Shown: positions 11,077 through 19,925 of the stretch, in pieces
Position numbering within the stretch: the stretch's first letter is position 1
Layout of the letters: each line of letters begins with the position of its first letter
Source of the DNA: ZC4RG30 sp963812195
GTDB taxonomy: Bacteria > Pseudomonadota > Gammaproteobacteria > Steroidobacterales > Steroidobacteraceae
Assembly: GCA_963812195.1 (NCBI GenBank)
Contig: CAWEUI010000010.1
Location: 1 to 64,000 of the forward strand
Reading direction: 5' to 3'
DNA length: 64,000 bases
Program-made: the position numbers and the translations under genes
The notes under the pieces: generated by a model
Databases searched by the model: none
Told to the model about the DNA's origin: nothing
The model's input: the letters and a program-made list of their open reading frames with translations, nothing else

Positions 11077-11154
11077 AACGTTTAGTCTATGGCAAGACCG
11101 GGTTTCATATTCAACGTAGCCGTATCACCCGTGCTGCCGGTCCGACCGAGGTGG

Positions 11155-12081
11155 CTACTTCAACCCCTTCTGCTCCACATCCCAATTCTTGTTCGTGCAC
11201 AACCCGCACTTCTTCCCGACGAACATCTTCGCCGCCTTCATGTCGCCCTTGAGCTGCCACAGCGCCCAGTTCGACGCGACGTTCGCCCACTCGCCACCGC
11301 CCGGGTGATACATCGTCGCGGTATGCCCCGCGCCATGCCGCGAGCCGTAGAACGCCGGCACGTTGTTGATGGCATCGAAGGTCTGCTTGGACAACCCCAT
11401 CAGCGGGTCGCGCGTGCCGCCGTTGATGAGCAGCACCGGTCCATGCAGCGCGGCGATCTGCTCCTTGGTGTCGTTGCCGGTGGCGCCGGAGTTGAACACG
11501 CCGATGGTGGCGACGCGCGGATCGCCGCCCAGGTGCACGGAGAGCATGCCGCCGCAGGACTGGCCCATGACGGCGACCTTGCCGGTTGCGATCTTGCCCT
11601 TCAGCGGTGAGCCGTCGCGCTTGTTCTCGGCGTCGGCCCAGTTGATGGCGGCGGTGAGATCCTCCGCGGTGGCGGCGCGCGGCCGCGCGCCGGGCGCGGC
11701 AGCCGGATCAGCCGGCGGGTTGGTGGTGGTGACGACCAGGAAGCCGTGCGAGGCGACGGTCTCGTAGAAGCCCTGGTTCTTGGTGTTCTCCATGGCGCAG
11801 CCGCCGTTGCTCCACACCACCACGGGCAGGGTGTCCTTGGTCGGGAACTTGGTGAGGTCCTTCGGGCGGATGATCTTCAGCGTGGCCACGCCGTAGGCGG
11901 GCTCGCTGGCGGTGGCGTAGGGGCCGGGGATGGCCTTGGGCGCGCCCTCCAGCGGCAGGGTGGTGGCGATGGCCTTCATCATCTCGGGCGTCATGCGCGG
12001 TGGCTGCGGCCCGGTTTCGGCGGCCAGCACTACGGTGGACAGGAGCAGGCTGGCGGCCGCCAGCAACTTGATCGGTTTCAT
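11155..12081 (-). CDS. Secreted alpha/beta hydrolase
   Basis: A 308-residue exported alpha/beta hydrolase. The N-terminus MKPIKLLAAASLLLSTVVLA is a signal peptide. The strand before the oxyanion region is LPVVVWSNGGCAMENT, and the nucleophile elbow is GQSCGG with Ser175. GGTRDPLMG probably holds the acid residue and GSRHGAGHTATM the catalytic His. The layout resembles chlorophyllase/PET-hydrolase-like dienelactone hydrolases, but the substrate cannot be told. It begins 123 bases after the anti-sigma gene, which points the same way, with GGGGTATGAGAG upstream of the ATG. It may be part of the ECF regulon or simply a neighbour. The frame is intact. Confidence 0.8.
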   Translation of the reverse strand: MKPIKLLAAASLLLSTVVLAAETGPQPPRMTPEMMKAIATTLPLEGAPKAIPGPYATASEPAYGVATLKIIRPKDLTKFPTKDTLPVVVWSNGGCAMENTKNQGFYETVASHGFLVVTTTNPPADPAAAPGARPRAATAEDLTAAINWADAENKRDGSPLKGKIATGKVAVMGQSCGGMLSVHLGGDPRVATIGVFNSGATGNDTKEQIAALHGPVLLINGGTRDPLMGLSKQTFDAINNVPAFYGSRHGAGHTATMYHPGGGEWANVASNWALWQLKGDMKAAKMFVGKKCGLCTNKNWDVEQKGLK

Positions 12082-12204
12082 CTCTCATACCCCCTGGGAG
12101 CGCTGCGGTTGTTGTCGCCCTGCGCGCCAGTGTCGCGGGGGTGGCCGCGTCAGTGCAAGCTTTTGGGACGGGCCGCCCGCCAGGCCCACCATCCCGTGTT
12201 CCAG

Positions 12205-12765
12205 CTACTGCCAGGGCGAGTGATTGAAGGTGTACTCGCCCAGCAGGCGCTCGCCGGTGGGCTCCACGGCCACCAGTTGCAGGTGCTGGGCGTTGTTGCG
12301 CATGGCGCGCAGCATGGCGGTGCTGGGTATCACGGTCAGGCCGCCCACGTTGGGGTCGAACGGCACGTCGCTGAGCCGCGCCTTGCCGAAGGTGGTGTCG
12401 TCGATCAGCACGTCCAGCCGCTGCACGCCGGCCAGCGGCACGGTGAGGTTGGCCACCACGAAGTCGTCGCCCGGCGCGATGGTGCAGTTGACGCTGCCGC
12501 CAGGGTCCAGGTGGTACTCGCGCAGAGTCAGGCCGGCCCGCTTCATGCGCGCCACGAATGCGTCGGGCACCACGAACCCGAACTCGCCGTGCAGGGTGGC
12601 GCGGCGGATGGCGTCGCCCAGCGTCACGATGGCATGGAGCCGCCGCGCGCACAGCGGACAGGCGAACAGGTGTTCGTCGAGCGCCGCTTCCTCGTCGGCG
12701 TCCAGTTCCTCCAGCCACCAGGCGAGCAGCTCGTCGGGACTGGTGGTGCAGCCCGCCTGCTTCAT
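12205..12765 (-). CDS. Zinc-finger anti-sigma factor, ChrR-like
   Basis: A 186-residue protein whose start overlaps the stop of the upstream ECF sigma gene (ATGA, 12762-12765), so the two are translationally coupled. The N-terminus has the HxxxCxxC zinc-binding motif of zf-HC2/ZAS anti-sigma factors (HLFACPLC, near residue 32) after an acidic helix LEELDADEEAALDEH. The remaining 120 residues lack a membrane helix and look like an all-beta sensor domain (GGSVNCTIAPGDDFVVANL), comparable in layout to cytoplasmic ChrR-type anti-sigmas. It probably holds the sigma factor inactive until a chemical signal arrives; the signal is unknown. Confidence 0.72.
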   Translation of the reverse strand: MKQAGCTTSPDELLAWWLEELDADEEAALDEHLFACPLCARRLHAIVTLGDAIRRATLHGEFGFVVPDAFVARMKRAGLTLREYHLDPGGSVNCTIAPGDDFVVANLTVPLAGVQRLDVLIDDTTFGKARLSDVPFDPNVGGLTVIPSTAMLRAMRNNAQHLQLVAVEPTGERLLGEYTFNHSPWQ

Positions 12766-13376
12766 GCCCTGCCCTCCGGTGCTTCCATGCAGCCGCGCAT
12801 GCGCTCCAGCGCGCGATGGCGGATCACCCGCACGTTGCCGGCGGTGAGCCCGAGCTCGCCGGCCACCTGGTCGGCCGGCCGCTCGTCGTAGAAGGTCATC
12901 ACCAGCACGCTGCGCTCGCGCTCGGGCAACGCGCCGAGGCAGTACCTGAGGCGCTCGGCATCGGGGGGATCAGCAGGATCCTCGACCGTCGGCAGCAGAT
13001 CCAGCGGGAACGTCTCGCGCAGGCCGGCGCGGCGCCGCTCGCCGCGGCGCGCATCGAGCACCATCTGCCGCGCGGTGCCCAGCGCGAACGAGGCCACCAT
13101 CGTGACATCGCGCAAGGCGCCGTCGCGCAGTTTGCCGAGCAGCAGCACCAGCACGTCCTGCGTCAGGTCGTGCGCGGCGGCCTCATTGCGCAGGTGCTTC
13201 AGACCATACAGGCGGATGCGCGGCGCCAGGCGCCGGCACAGCTCGGCCTCGGCTGCGTTGTCACGCTCCGGCGCGCTGCCCGCGATGCGCTCGGCCAGCC
13301 GGGCGTCGTCCTCTTGCTGTATGGGCGCGACAGCCATGCGCACAGCATACGACCCTGGCATCTGCAACGAAATCAT
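12762..13376 (-). CDS. ECF-type RNA polymerase sigma factor
   Basis: A sigma-70 family extracytoplasmic-function factor. Region 2 is seen in LAPRIRLYGLKHLRNEAAAH with LTQDVLVLLLGKL, and region 4 in LGALPERERSVLVMTFYDER and LGLTAGNVRVIRHRALERM (a helix-turn-helix). The longest frame gives 204 residues from 13376; the internal ATG at 13337 (MAVAPIQQEDD) gives a more usual 191-residue protein, and neither has a strong Shine-Dalgarno. It is followed by its anti-sigma with ATGA overlap. It is divergent from a diiron/MBL-type gene with an inverted repeat in between, a possible target promoter. Confidence 0.85.
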   Translation of the reverse strand: MISLQMPGSYAVRMAVAPIQQEDDARLAERIAGSAPERDNAAEAELCRRLAPRIRLYGLKHLRNEAAAHDLTQDVLVLLLGKLRDGALRDVTMVASFALGTARQMVLDARRGERRRAGLRETFPLDLLPTVEDPADPPDAERLRYCLGALPERERSVLVMTFYDERPADQVAGELGLTAGNVRVIRHRALERMRGCMEAPEGRA

Positions 13377-13384
13377 GCCCCGGT

Positions 13385-13413
13385 GGTGTAACGGCGCGCC
13401 GCCTCGTTACACC
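13385..13413. promoter_or_regulatory. 8-bp inverted repeat GGTGTAAC...GTTACACC
   Basis: GGTGTAAC at 13385-13392 and GTTACACC at 13406-13413 are perfect inverted arms with a 13-base spacer. They sit between the divergent ECF sigma gene and the MBL gene. Each arm contains GTAAC, reminiscent of the AAC-containing -35 elements of ECF promoters, so the dyad could be paired divergent ECF promoter elements or an operator. If the sigma start is 13376, the repeat lies just upstream of it. The assignment is inferred. Confidence 0.45.
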
Positions 13414-13442
13414 TCCCCCGCAGCCATGCAACGGAGGGTCCC

Positions 13443-14204
13443 ATGATCACGAACCAGCAATCCGGCACCAATATCGACGAGATCGCCGACGGCATCTACC
13501 GCATCAACACGCCGGTCGCGCTGCCCGGCGGCGGCCGGGTTCACCTTCAACCAGTACCTGATCGTCGACGACGCGCCGCTGCTGTTCCACACCGGCCCGC
13601 GCGGGCTGTTCCCGCTGGTGCGCGAGGCCATCGGCGCCATGCATGCCGCTGGAGACGCTGCGCTACGTCGGGCCTCTCGCACGTCGAGGCCGACGAGTGC
13701 GGCGCGCTGAACGAGTTGCTGGCGGCCGCGCCGCAGGCCGAGCCGCTGTGCAGCCGGGTCGCGGCGATGGTCTCGATCGGGGACCTCGCCGACCGGCCGC
13801 CGCGCGCGCTGGCCGACGGCGAAGCGCTGCACCTGGGCCGGCACACCGTGCGCTGGTTCGACACGCCCCACCTGCCGCACGGCTGGGACTGCGGATTCCT
13901 GATGGAAGAGCGCACCGGCACGCTGCTCTGCGGCGACCTGTTCACCCAGGGCGGCGGCGGCGAGCAGCCGCTCACCGAGGCCGACATCCTCGGGCCCAGC
14001 GAGGCGTTCCGCCAGGCAATGGACTACTTCGCCCATCGCCGCAGACCGCCGCCACGCTCGCGAAGCTCGCGGCAGCAGCCGACGACGCTCGCCTGCATGC
14101 ACGGCAGCGCCTGGCGCGGCGACGGCGCGGGACTGTTGCGCGAACTGGCCGCGACCCTGGTGGTTTCGCAGAACCGCGCACAGTTGCGGCCCACCGGCAC
14201 CTGA
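13443..14204 (+). CDS. MBL-fold/diiron (ODP-like) protein
   Basis: A metallo-beta-lactamase-fold protein of about 253 codons. Stitched over indels it reads IADGIYRINTPVALPGGG, FTFNQYLIVDDAPLLFHTG, then LSHVEADECGALNELL, which is the HxExD(E/H) metal site of the oxygen-binding diiron domain found in flavodiiron-like proteins. RWFDTPHLPHGWDCGFL, GTLLCGDLFTQGG (metal-bridging Asp) and TLACMHGSAWRGDG (last His) complete the fold. No flavodoxin domain is present. It likely handles oxygen or nitric oxide, or senses them. Indels near 13543, 13640 and 14045 break the frame. It is divergent from an ECF sigma/anti-sigma pair and may be its target. Confidence 0.78.
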   Translation: MITNQQSGTNIDEIADGIYRINTPVALPGGGRVHLQPVPDRRRRAAAVPHRPARAVPAGARGHRRHACRWRRCATSGLSHVEADECGALNELLAAAPQAEPLCSRVAAMVSIGDLADRPPRALADGEALHLGRHTVRWFDTPHLPHGWDCGFLMEERTGTLLCGDLFTQGGGGEQPLTEADILGPSEAFRQAMDYFAHRRRPPPRSRSSRQQPTTLACMHGSAWRGDGAGLLRELAATLVVSQNRAQLRPTGT

Positions 14205-14355
14205 GGGCTGCCCCCCCGGGGCGTTCGCCGCGCCCCCGGACCAGATTACTGTGGCCGCTTGAAGCAGATCGTCGAGGCAGCGTAAGTTGTACTCTTACCG
14301 GGGCACTTCAAGACACCAACACGGCGGTCGACCGCCGGACTGCATGGACCGCGGC

Positions 14356-16137
14356 ATGAAATCCAGATTTGACGTGATGCGACTCGGCGCCGTTGCACTC
14401 GCGTCCGCACTGCTTTGTGCCTGCGGCGGCGGCGGGACCAACACACCGACGACCCCGCCGGCGCACAAGATCCTGCCCACGCTGATGCTGCCAACCACGT
14501 CTGTTGCGGTACAGGCGACAACTACTGATCTCGCGGCCAGCACATCGGTAGACGTCAACGTCCAGGATCAGGGGACATTCCAGGTCTACCTGGAAGGCAC
14601 CTACACCACCAACGGCATTGCCTCGGTGGTCATCAACCCTCATGACGGCATCTTTACGCTGCAGATCACCTTCCTCAATCCCTACGACATGAGTCCGGGT
14701 GTCTACACGGACAAGCTGGTCGTCCGCGGCTGCCTGAATTCAAACTGCATCGGCGAAATGCCGAACAGTCCGCAGACGATAACGGTCACGTATACGGTGA
14801 CCCAATCGCAGCTCGTTCCGTCCATGATGCTGGAATCCAGCAGCGTCGATGCGCAAGGCTTCGTCCTTGATCCGCTGCCGCCGGATCGGGCGGTCGTGAA
14901 CGTGACCTTCCCGGGCGTCACGCCCAACTCAACGCATACTTTCGTTACCGTCTCGTCGACGGAGAATGGCGTTGCAAACGTGGAATACAGTCCCACAGGC
15001 TGGACGACCGGCGAGGTCAAGATCTACTTTCTGGCGGGTTCTGACCTCGGCGCGGGCAATTTCACGGACACGGTTACCGTTAGGGCGTGCGTCGACGCCG
15101 CATGCACCAGCGAACTACCGGGTTCGCCGGCCCAGATCACAGTCCACTATGTCGTAGGCACCGATGCCACGGGCGACGGATACACTGCGCGCGGCATAGC
15201 CGTCAGAGCCCGGGCCATGGTGTGGGACGCGGCGCGCCAACTCTTCTATGTGGCAATCACCTCCGATTCGCCCGACCATCCCAATACCGTCGGCACGCTG
15301 GATCCGGTGACAGGCACGTTCCAGTCCTACACACCCGTCGGCGCCAGCATGCAATGCCTGGCGCTGTCAGCTGATGGTCAATACCTGTATGTCGGCCTGG
15401 GCGGCACGGGCGAAATTCTGCGGCTGGCGCTGCCTTCAATGGCACTTGATCTGACGATTCCGGTCGGAATGGACCGCGGCTTTCCGCTGCACGCGGAAGC
15501 AATTCAGGTTTCGCCGGATTCAGCGCATGTTCTTGGTGTGATCCGCAAGAACGAAATTGACGAGTTCAACAGTATTGCCGTTTTCGATGATGACGTGGTC
15601 CGTCCGGATGTGGTCGCGGCACTGCCGAATCAGAATGAGGCTCCCAGCATCCAATGGGATACTGCCAATCGTATGTTTGCCTTTGATGGCCCGGCCTCGA
15701 CTGCCTCCATCCTCGACGTGAGCGCTGGCGGCCTGCAGGTGAGCGCGAGCCAACAGGTCGGGGACGTTCTCGACTACACGGCCCTGCTGCTGAACGGGCG
15801 AATGTACACGACGACAGGTCTCGTCTACGACCCATTGAACTTCGCACGGCTTGGCAACTTCGACATCGACACGAGTGATCCGGGCTTCAGTCGGGCGATG
15901 GCGCTGGATGGGATCCAGCAAAAGGCCTTCTTCTTGATGGGCCAGCGTCTGCAATCCTTCGACATCGACTCACTAGCGCCGCTCGAGACAACGTCTGTGG
16001 TGAGCGCCGTATCCGTGGCCTCCCTCAAGAACATGATTCGCTGGGGCAACGACGGTCTGGCGTTCCTGAACTACACATACTCACCGGACAGTGCACAGGG
16101 AATTCTGCTGCTCAACGGCCCGTTCATCCACCCGTGA
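14356..16137 (+). CDS. Secreted lipoprotein: two CX4C beta repeats and a beta-propeller
   Basis: A 593-residue exported protein. Start MKSRFDVMRLGAVALASALL is chosen because it gives a lipoprotein signal peptide with lipobox LLCAC followed by Gly residues. Two tandem Ig-like repeats (about residues 35-150 and 155-265) each end in a matching element: RGCLNSNCIGEMPNSPQTIT and RACVDAACTSELPGSPAQIT, each with a CX4C pair. The rest is a YncE/WD-like propeller (MVWDAARQLFYVAI, LALSADGQYLYVGL, IQVSPDSAHVLGVI). No enzymatic motif is seen. It is probably surface- or periplasm-attached, with a binding or scaffold role. The base composition is a little lower in GC than its neighbours. The frame is intact. 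Confidence 0.7.
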   Translation: MKSRFDVMRLGAVALASALLCACGGGGTNTPTTPPAHKILPTLMLPTTSVAVQATTTDLAASTSVDVNVQDQGTFQVYLEGTYTTNGIASVVINPHDGIFTLQITFLNPYDMSPGVYTDKLVVRGCLNSNCIGEMPNSPQTITVTYTVTQSQLVPSMMLESSSVDAQGFVLDPLPPDRAVVNVTFPGVTPNSTHTFVTVSSTENGVANVEYSPTGWTTGEVKIYFLAGSDLGAGNFTDTVTVRACVDAACTSELPGSPAQITVHYVVGTDATGDGYTARGIAVRARAMVWDAARQLFYVAITSDSPDHPNTVGTLDPVTGTFQSYTPVGASMQCLALSADGQYLYVGLGGTGEILRLALPSMALDLTIPVGMDRGFPLHAEAIQVSPDSAHVLGVIRKNEIDEFNSIAVFDDDVVRPDVVAALPNQNEAPSIQWDTANRMFAFDGPASTASILDVSAGGLQVSASQQVGDVLDYTALLLNGRMYTTTGLVYDPLNFARLGNFDIDTSDPGFSRAMALDGIQQKAFFLMGQRLQSFDIDSLAPLETTSVVSAVSVASLKNMIRWGNDGLAFLNYTYSPDSAQGILLLNGPFIHP

Positions 16138-16163
16138 CATCGCATTGGTGTGCGGCGAGCCGG

Positions 16164-18226
16164 CTACTTCTTCAGCAACTGCTCCACGTAGGCGGCCACG
16201 TCCTTCAGGTCCTGCGCACTCATGGTGGCCTTGAACGAGGGCATGTCCTTCTTGCCGGTGGTGACGGTGTTCATCACCGTCACCGCGCTGACGTTGTCGG
16301 GCAGGATGGCGCCTTCGGAGTGTCCGCCCTTGCCGCGATCTCCATGGCAGGGCTCGCAGGTGCGCTGGAAGATCGCATGGCCGGCCTCCACGTTGCCGCC
16401 GGTGGCATCGGCGGCCTTGTATTCCTGATTCACCGGCGCGGAATCCGCGAATGAAGGCATGGGCTGCATGGTTCCCTTGCGCGACAGCAGCCACACGCCA
16501 TCGCCGCGGCGCGCGCCGCTGTAGTAGTTGCCGGCCGCGTACACGGCCAGCATCTGCTCGCCGCGCCACATGAAGGTGGTGATGGGCGCGGAGATGGGCG
16601 CATCGAGCTGCCACTGCCACAGCGTGCTGCCGTCGCGCTTGTCCAGCGCCTGCACGCGTCCGTCGGTGCGCGCCATGAACAGCAAGCCGCCGGCGGTGTT
16701 CACCGAGCCGGATACGCACACGTCCGGCCACTGCAGGCGCCACAGCACCTTCTGTGTGGTGACATCCAGCGCCGCCACCAGACCGGTGCGCGGGATGTTG
16801 CTACGGCCGAACTCGCCGCCGGTGTAGCTCTTGCCCGGACCCCGGCGGCACGAATGCCTCGCCGGTCCGGTGCAGCACGCCGATGGTGTCGTTGGCGCAG
16901 ACATACAGCGCATGCTCTTGCGGGCCGTAGGACATCGGCGGCCAGTTGATGCCGGCGAGCTGCTTGTACACGATGGGCTTTTCTTCGAAGGGCGTGAAGG
17001 TGCGGCCCTGGTTGACCAGCTGGTAGCCTTCGGGGGCCGTGTACATGAAGTGCGGCACCACATCATCGCCAATCGGGAATACGGCTGCGTGGGCGAGGTC
17101 TTCTGCGAGGCGCTCTGCGGCACGGGGCGTTCCTCGATGCCCACCAGCGGTTTGCCGGTAACGCGATCCAGGATGTACACATAGCCGGACTTGGGCGCGT
17201 GCGAGATCGCCTTGCGCAGTTTGCCGTGGAGCATCACGTCGAACAGGATCACCGGGTTCGAACCCCGTAGTCCCAGATGTCGTGATGCACCGCCTGGTAG
17301 TGCCAGCGGTATTTGCCGGTCTTCGCATCCAGCGCCACGATGGACGCGGTGAACAGGTTGTCGCCGTCGCGGGCGTGGCCGTTCAGGTCCGGCGCCGGAT
17401 TGCCACCGGGAAATAGATCAGGCCCAGTTCCGGGTCCACGGCCGGGGTGCTCCATACCGCGCCGCCGCCGTACTTCCAGGCATCGCTGTTCTTCGGCCAG
17501 GTTTCGCTGCCCGGTTCGCCGGGTGCCGGGAATGGTGTGCCACTGCCAGCGCAGTTTGCCGGTGGCCGCATCGAAGGCCTTGATCACGCCGCGGATGCCG
17601 CGCTCGCCGCCGGAGTGGCCGATGATGACCATGCCGTCGTAGTACAGCGGCGCCATGGTGATGGAATAGCCGCCGTCGGCCAGCGTCTGGCTCTGCATGC
17701 GCCACAGCACCTTACCGGTGTCGCTGGTCCAGCGCCACCACCTGGTTGTCGAGCTGGCCGACATAGATGCCGGCCGTCGCCCATGCCCAGACCGCGCGCA
17801 TCCCAGCCGCAGCACACGTTGACCTTGTCCGGATCCAGGTTGGCCTGGTAGGTCCACAGCACCTTGCCGGTGTCGACGCTCGATGGCGAACACATCGTCC
17901 ATGCCGGTGACGACATACAGCACGCCCTGCCATTCCAGGATCTGCGCCTGGCCGGAAGTCTTCGGATCGAGCCCGGAGCCGGACAGCGAGGCGCGCCACA
18001 CGGCCTTCACGTCCTTGACCGTGCTGCGATTGAGCTGCGTGAGCGGCGAGTAGCGCTGGTTGTAGAGATTGCCGCCGTTGGTGGGCCAGCTGCTCGTCGG
18101 CAACTGCACCAGCTGGTCCGGCGTGAACGCCGGCGAGGGCGCGATGCCGGACGCCTCGTCCGCGGTGCCGGCCGCGGCGCCGGACAGCAGCGCCGCTGCC
18201 AGCACGCATCCCGCGAAGAGGCGCAC
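16164..18226 (-). CDS. PQQ-dependent alcohol dehydrogenase with C-terminal cytochrome c
   Basis: A periplasmic quinohemoprotein of about 687 codons. It has a signal peptide (MRLFAGCVLAAALLSGAAAG), then propeller elements SSWPTNGGNLYNQRYSPLTQ, GVLYVVTGMDDVFAI and the vicinal Cys pair VCCGWDARG typical of PQQ alcohol dehydrogenases. GGGAVWSTPAVDPELGLIYF and HYQAVHHDIWDYG follow. The C-terminal cytochrome c has CEPCHGDRGKGG and the axial Met candidate in KKDMPSFKA. Substrate alcohols are oxidised and electrons passed through heme c to the respiratory chain. Several indels between 16830 and 17890 break the frame. It follows the DUF8021-like gene by 25 bases, so the two form an operon. Confidence 0.85.
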
Positions 18227-18251
18227 CGGCCTGCCGGCCGCCGCCCTGCCA

Positions 18252-19151
18252 TCACTGCACGCCCTGGGTCCAGCCGCCGTTGCGCTTTTCGATGGGCAGG
18301 ATGCGGATGTACGCCTCGACGGCGTGGATCTGCCCGCCGTACACCTTGAAGGCCTCGAACGCGGTGAGCTGGTCGCCGCCTTCCTGGCGCACGCCCCAGG
18401 CCAGGCGCAGCAGCGCGATGCCCATGCGCTCGTCCACGGCGACGATGCGATAGATGGGCGGGCCGAGACGCTTGAAGATGGCCAGCGACTGCGTGGAGAT
18501 GTTCTGGCAGCCGGGCGCGAAGGTGCAGCCCGGGCCGGCCATCAGCTGGCCGTTCTCGAAGCGGTAGGCATCCGGCGCGAACGGCGCGTTCACGGCGGCG
18601 AAGGTCTCGGCCTTGGTGAACCCTTCCGGGTACTTCAGCGCGGCCTTGATGATCTGCTCGCGGGTGTTCCGTTCATCGGGCCGCGGCGCGTAGTTCATGC
18701 CTTCGCTGGCCGCGGTCAGGTGCTGCATGTTGAAGATCAGCCCCTCGGCGCGGCTGGCAGTGGTGGCCAGCTCCATCTCGGTGATCTTCTCGTCCACGAT
18801 CTTCAGCCGCATGGCCAGCAATACCGGCGCACCGCTCTCCTCCAGCATCACGCCCGCGGCGGCCACGCCGGCGCGCTCGTCGAGGAAGTCCTGCCGATAG
18901 CCGTGCAATCCGGTGACGTAACGCACCACGTCGAGGCTCTTCAGCGGCTTCTCGTCGGCGTTCTCGGTGACGCGCAGGTTGTCGGCCACGGGCAACTTGC
19001 CGACATCGTGCTTCACGAACGCGTACAGCACCTGCGTGGTGAAGCCGCGCAGGCATTCGCGATCGCATCTGGTGGTGGATTGCGCGGCCGAAGCCGCCAT
19101 CGAGGATGCGCTGCCGATGAGCAACAGCGCGACGACTATCCGTTTGTTCAT
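18252..19151 (-). CDS. Secreted DUF8021/NTF2-like protein
   Basis: A 299-residue protein with a signal peptide (MNKRIVVALLLIGSASSMAA). The mature N-terminus CDRECLRGFTTQVLYAFVKH resembles the start of DUF8021 proteins (CDRxCL...). Four cysteines (CDREC, GCTFAPGC) may form disulfides. The middle region HLTAASEGMNYAPRPDERN and the C-terminal YRIVAVDERMGIALLRLAWG suggest an NTF2-like fold. No catalytic motif is known to me. It lies 25 bases upstream of a PQQ dehydrogenase and is probably cotranscribed, so a role with that enzyme in oxidation of an external organic compound is possible but not shown. Confidence 0.6.
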   Translation of the reverse strand: MNKRIVVALLLIGSASSMAASAAQSTTRCDRECLRGFTTQVLYAFVKHDVGKLPVADNLRVTENADEKPLKSLDVVRYVTGLHGYRQDFLDERAGVAAAGVMLEESGAPVLLAMRLKIVDEKITEMELATTASRAEGLIFNMQHLTAASEGMNYAPRPDERNTREQIIKAALKYPEGFTKAETFAAVNAPFAPDAYRFENGQLMAGPGCTFAPGCQNISTQSLAIFKRLGPPIYRIVAVDERMGIALLRLAWGVRQEGGDQLTAFEAFKVYGGQIHAVEAYIRILPIEKRNGGWTQGVQ

Positions 19152-19194
19152 CGCGGCCCCCCTGTTCTTGTGGCCGCGGGGAAGTGTACGCCGG

Positions 19195-19512
19195 TTACAG
19201 CAGCGCGGGAGGGGGCTCGGCGGGAGGGGGCTCGGCAGGTGGCAGCTCGGGCGGTGCCGCCCGCAGCCGCTGCACTTCGCGCACGTCAGCCAGGCTCAGC
19301 CCGGTCTGGCGGGCCACGATGCGCAGCACGTTGTGCTGCGGATCGCGGGGCAGGTACACCTGATGCAACCGCTCCCAGACGCTGACCCGCTGCGCGGGCG
19401 TATGGTCCGGTGAGCTCTGCTCGAGCAGCGCCTGGCTGCGTCGCTCCGCGGCCTCCTGCAGCTCGAGCTCCAGGCGCGAGCGATGGTCGATCAGCGGATC
19501 GTGGTCGGTCAT
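19195..19512 (-). CDS. Small protein of unknown function with PPAEPPPAE tail
   Basis: A 105-residue protein; start MTDHDPLIDHRSRLELE overlaps the stop of the preceding gene (ATGA, 19509-19512). The first half is a charged amphipathic helix (LELQEAAERRSQALLEQ), the middle SVWERLHQVYLPRDPQHNVL and IVARQTGLSLADVREVQRLR may be a small helix-turn-helix-like unit. The C-terminus is a short proline repeat (PPELPPAEPPPAEPPPALL). I do not recognise a family. It is third in an apparent operon with an RRM protein and a Cys-rich unknown. Confidence 0.6.
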   Translation of the reverse strand: MTDHDPLIDHRSRLELELQEAAERRSQALLEQSSPDHTPAQRVSVWERLHQVYLPRDPQHNVLRIVARQTGLSLADVREVQRLRAAPPELPPAEPPPAEPPPALL

Positions 19513-19925
19513 GCGGATTGTTCCTCGGGATGCAGTGCCGCGCTGATGCGCACGCGCGCGCCGATGGGGCACGGCTCTCGCAGCCGGGTCTCCTGCAGGC
19601 TCAGCCCGGTGCAGGAAACCTGCATGCGGCGGCTGCGCCGCTGGCGGCCGGTCTCGCCGGCCAGTTCGGCCACCTGCGCGGACAGGTCGAACTCGCCGTT
19701 GCAGCTATGGCACGGGCATGAGAAGCGGAAGAAGCCGCGTGCGGCTGGGAAATAAGCGTATGCAACCGACGAAGGCGGCCGTTCGGAACCGTCTTCGTAG
19801 TCGAACTCGATCCGCAGCTCCGCCAGCTGCGGGTAGATTTCCCGCAGTGGCGCAGCGCGACTGAAATCCAGCTTGAACTGGTCTCGGTTCCTGTTCGCCG
19901 ACCGGGGGGTCGCGACGCGGATCAC
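19509..19925 (-). CDS. Unknown protein with CPCHSC zinc-like motif
   Basis: A 138-residue protein starting GTG at 19923-19925, overlapping the stop of the RRM gene (GTGA) and the start of the next gene (ATGA). Features seen: an N-terminal basic segment, REIYPQLAELRIEFDYEDGS (beta-rich), then FRFSCPCHSCNGEFDLSAQV with four nearby Cys/His that could bind zinc, and SRRMQVSCTGLSLQETRL. I recognise no named family. Tight coupling to an RNA-binding protein gene suggests a role in RNA or stress biology, which is inference. Confidence 0.62.
   Translation of the reverse strand: MIRVATPRSANRNRDQFKLDFSRAAPLREIYPQLAELRIEFDYEDGSERPPSSVAYAYFPAARGFFRFSCPCHSCNGEFDLSAQVAELAGETGRQRRSRRMQVSCTGLSLQETRLREPCPIGARVRISAALHPEEQSA

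Noticed and set aside
1..11100. Prophage or insertion sequence carrying the R-M region.
   Set aside because: No transposase, integrase, terminal inverted repeats or att-like duplication was seen; the left border is outside the window.
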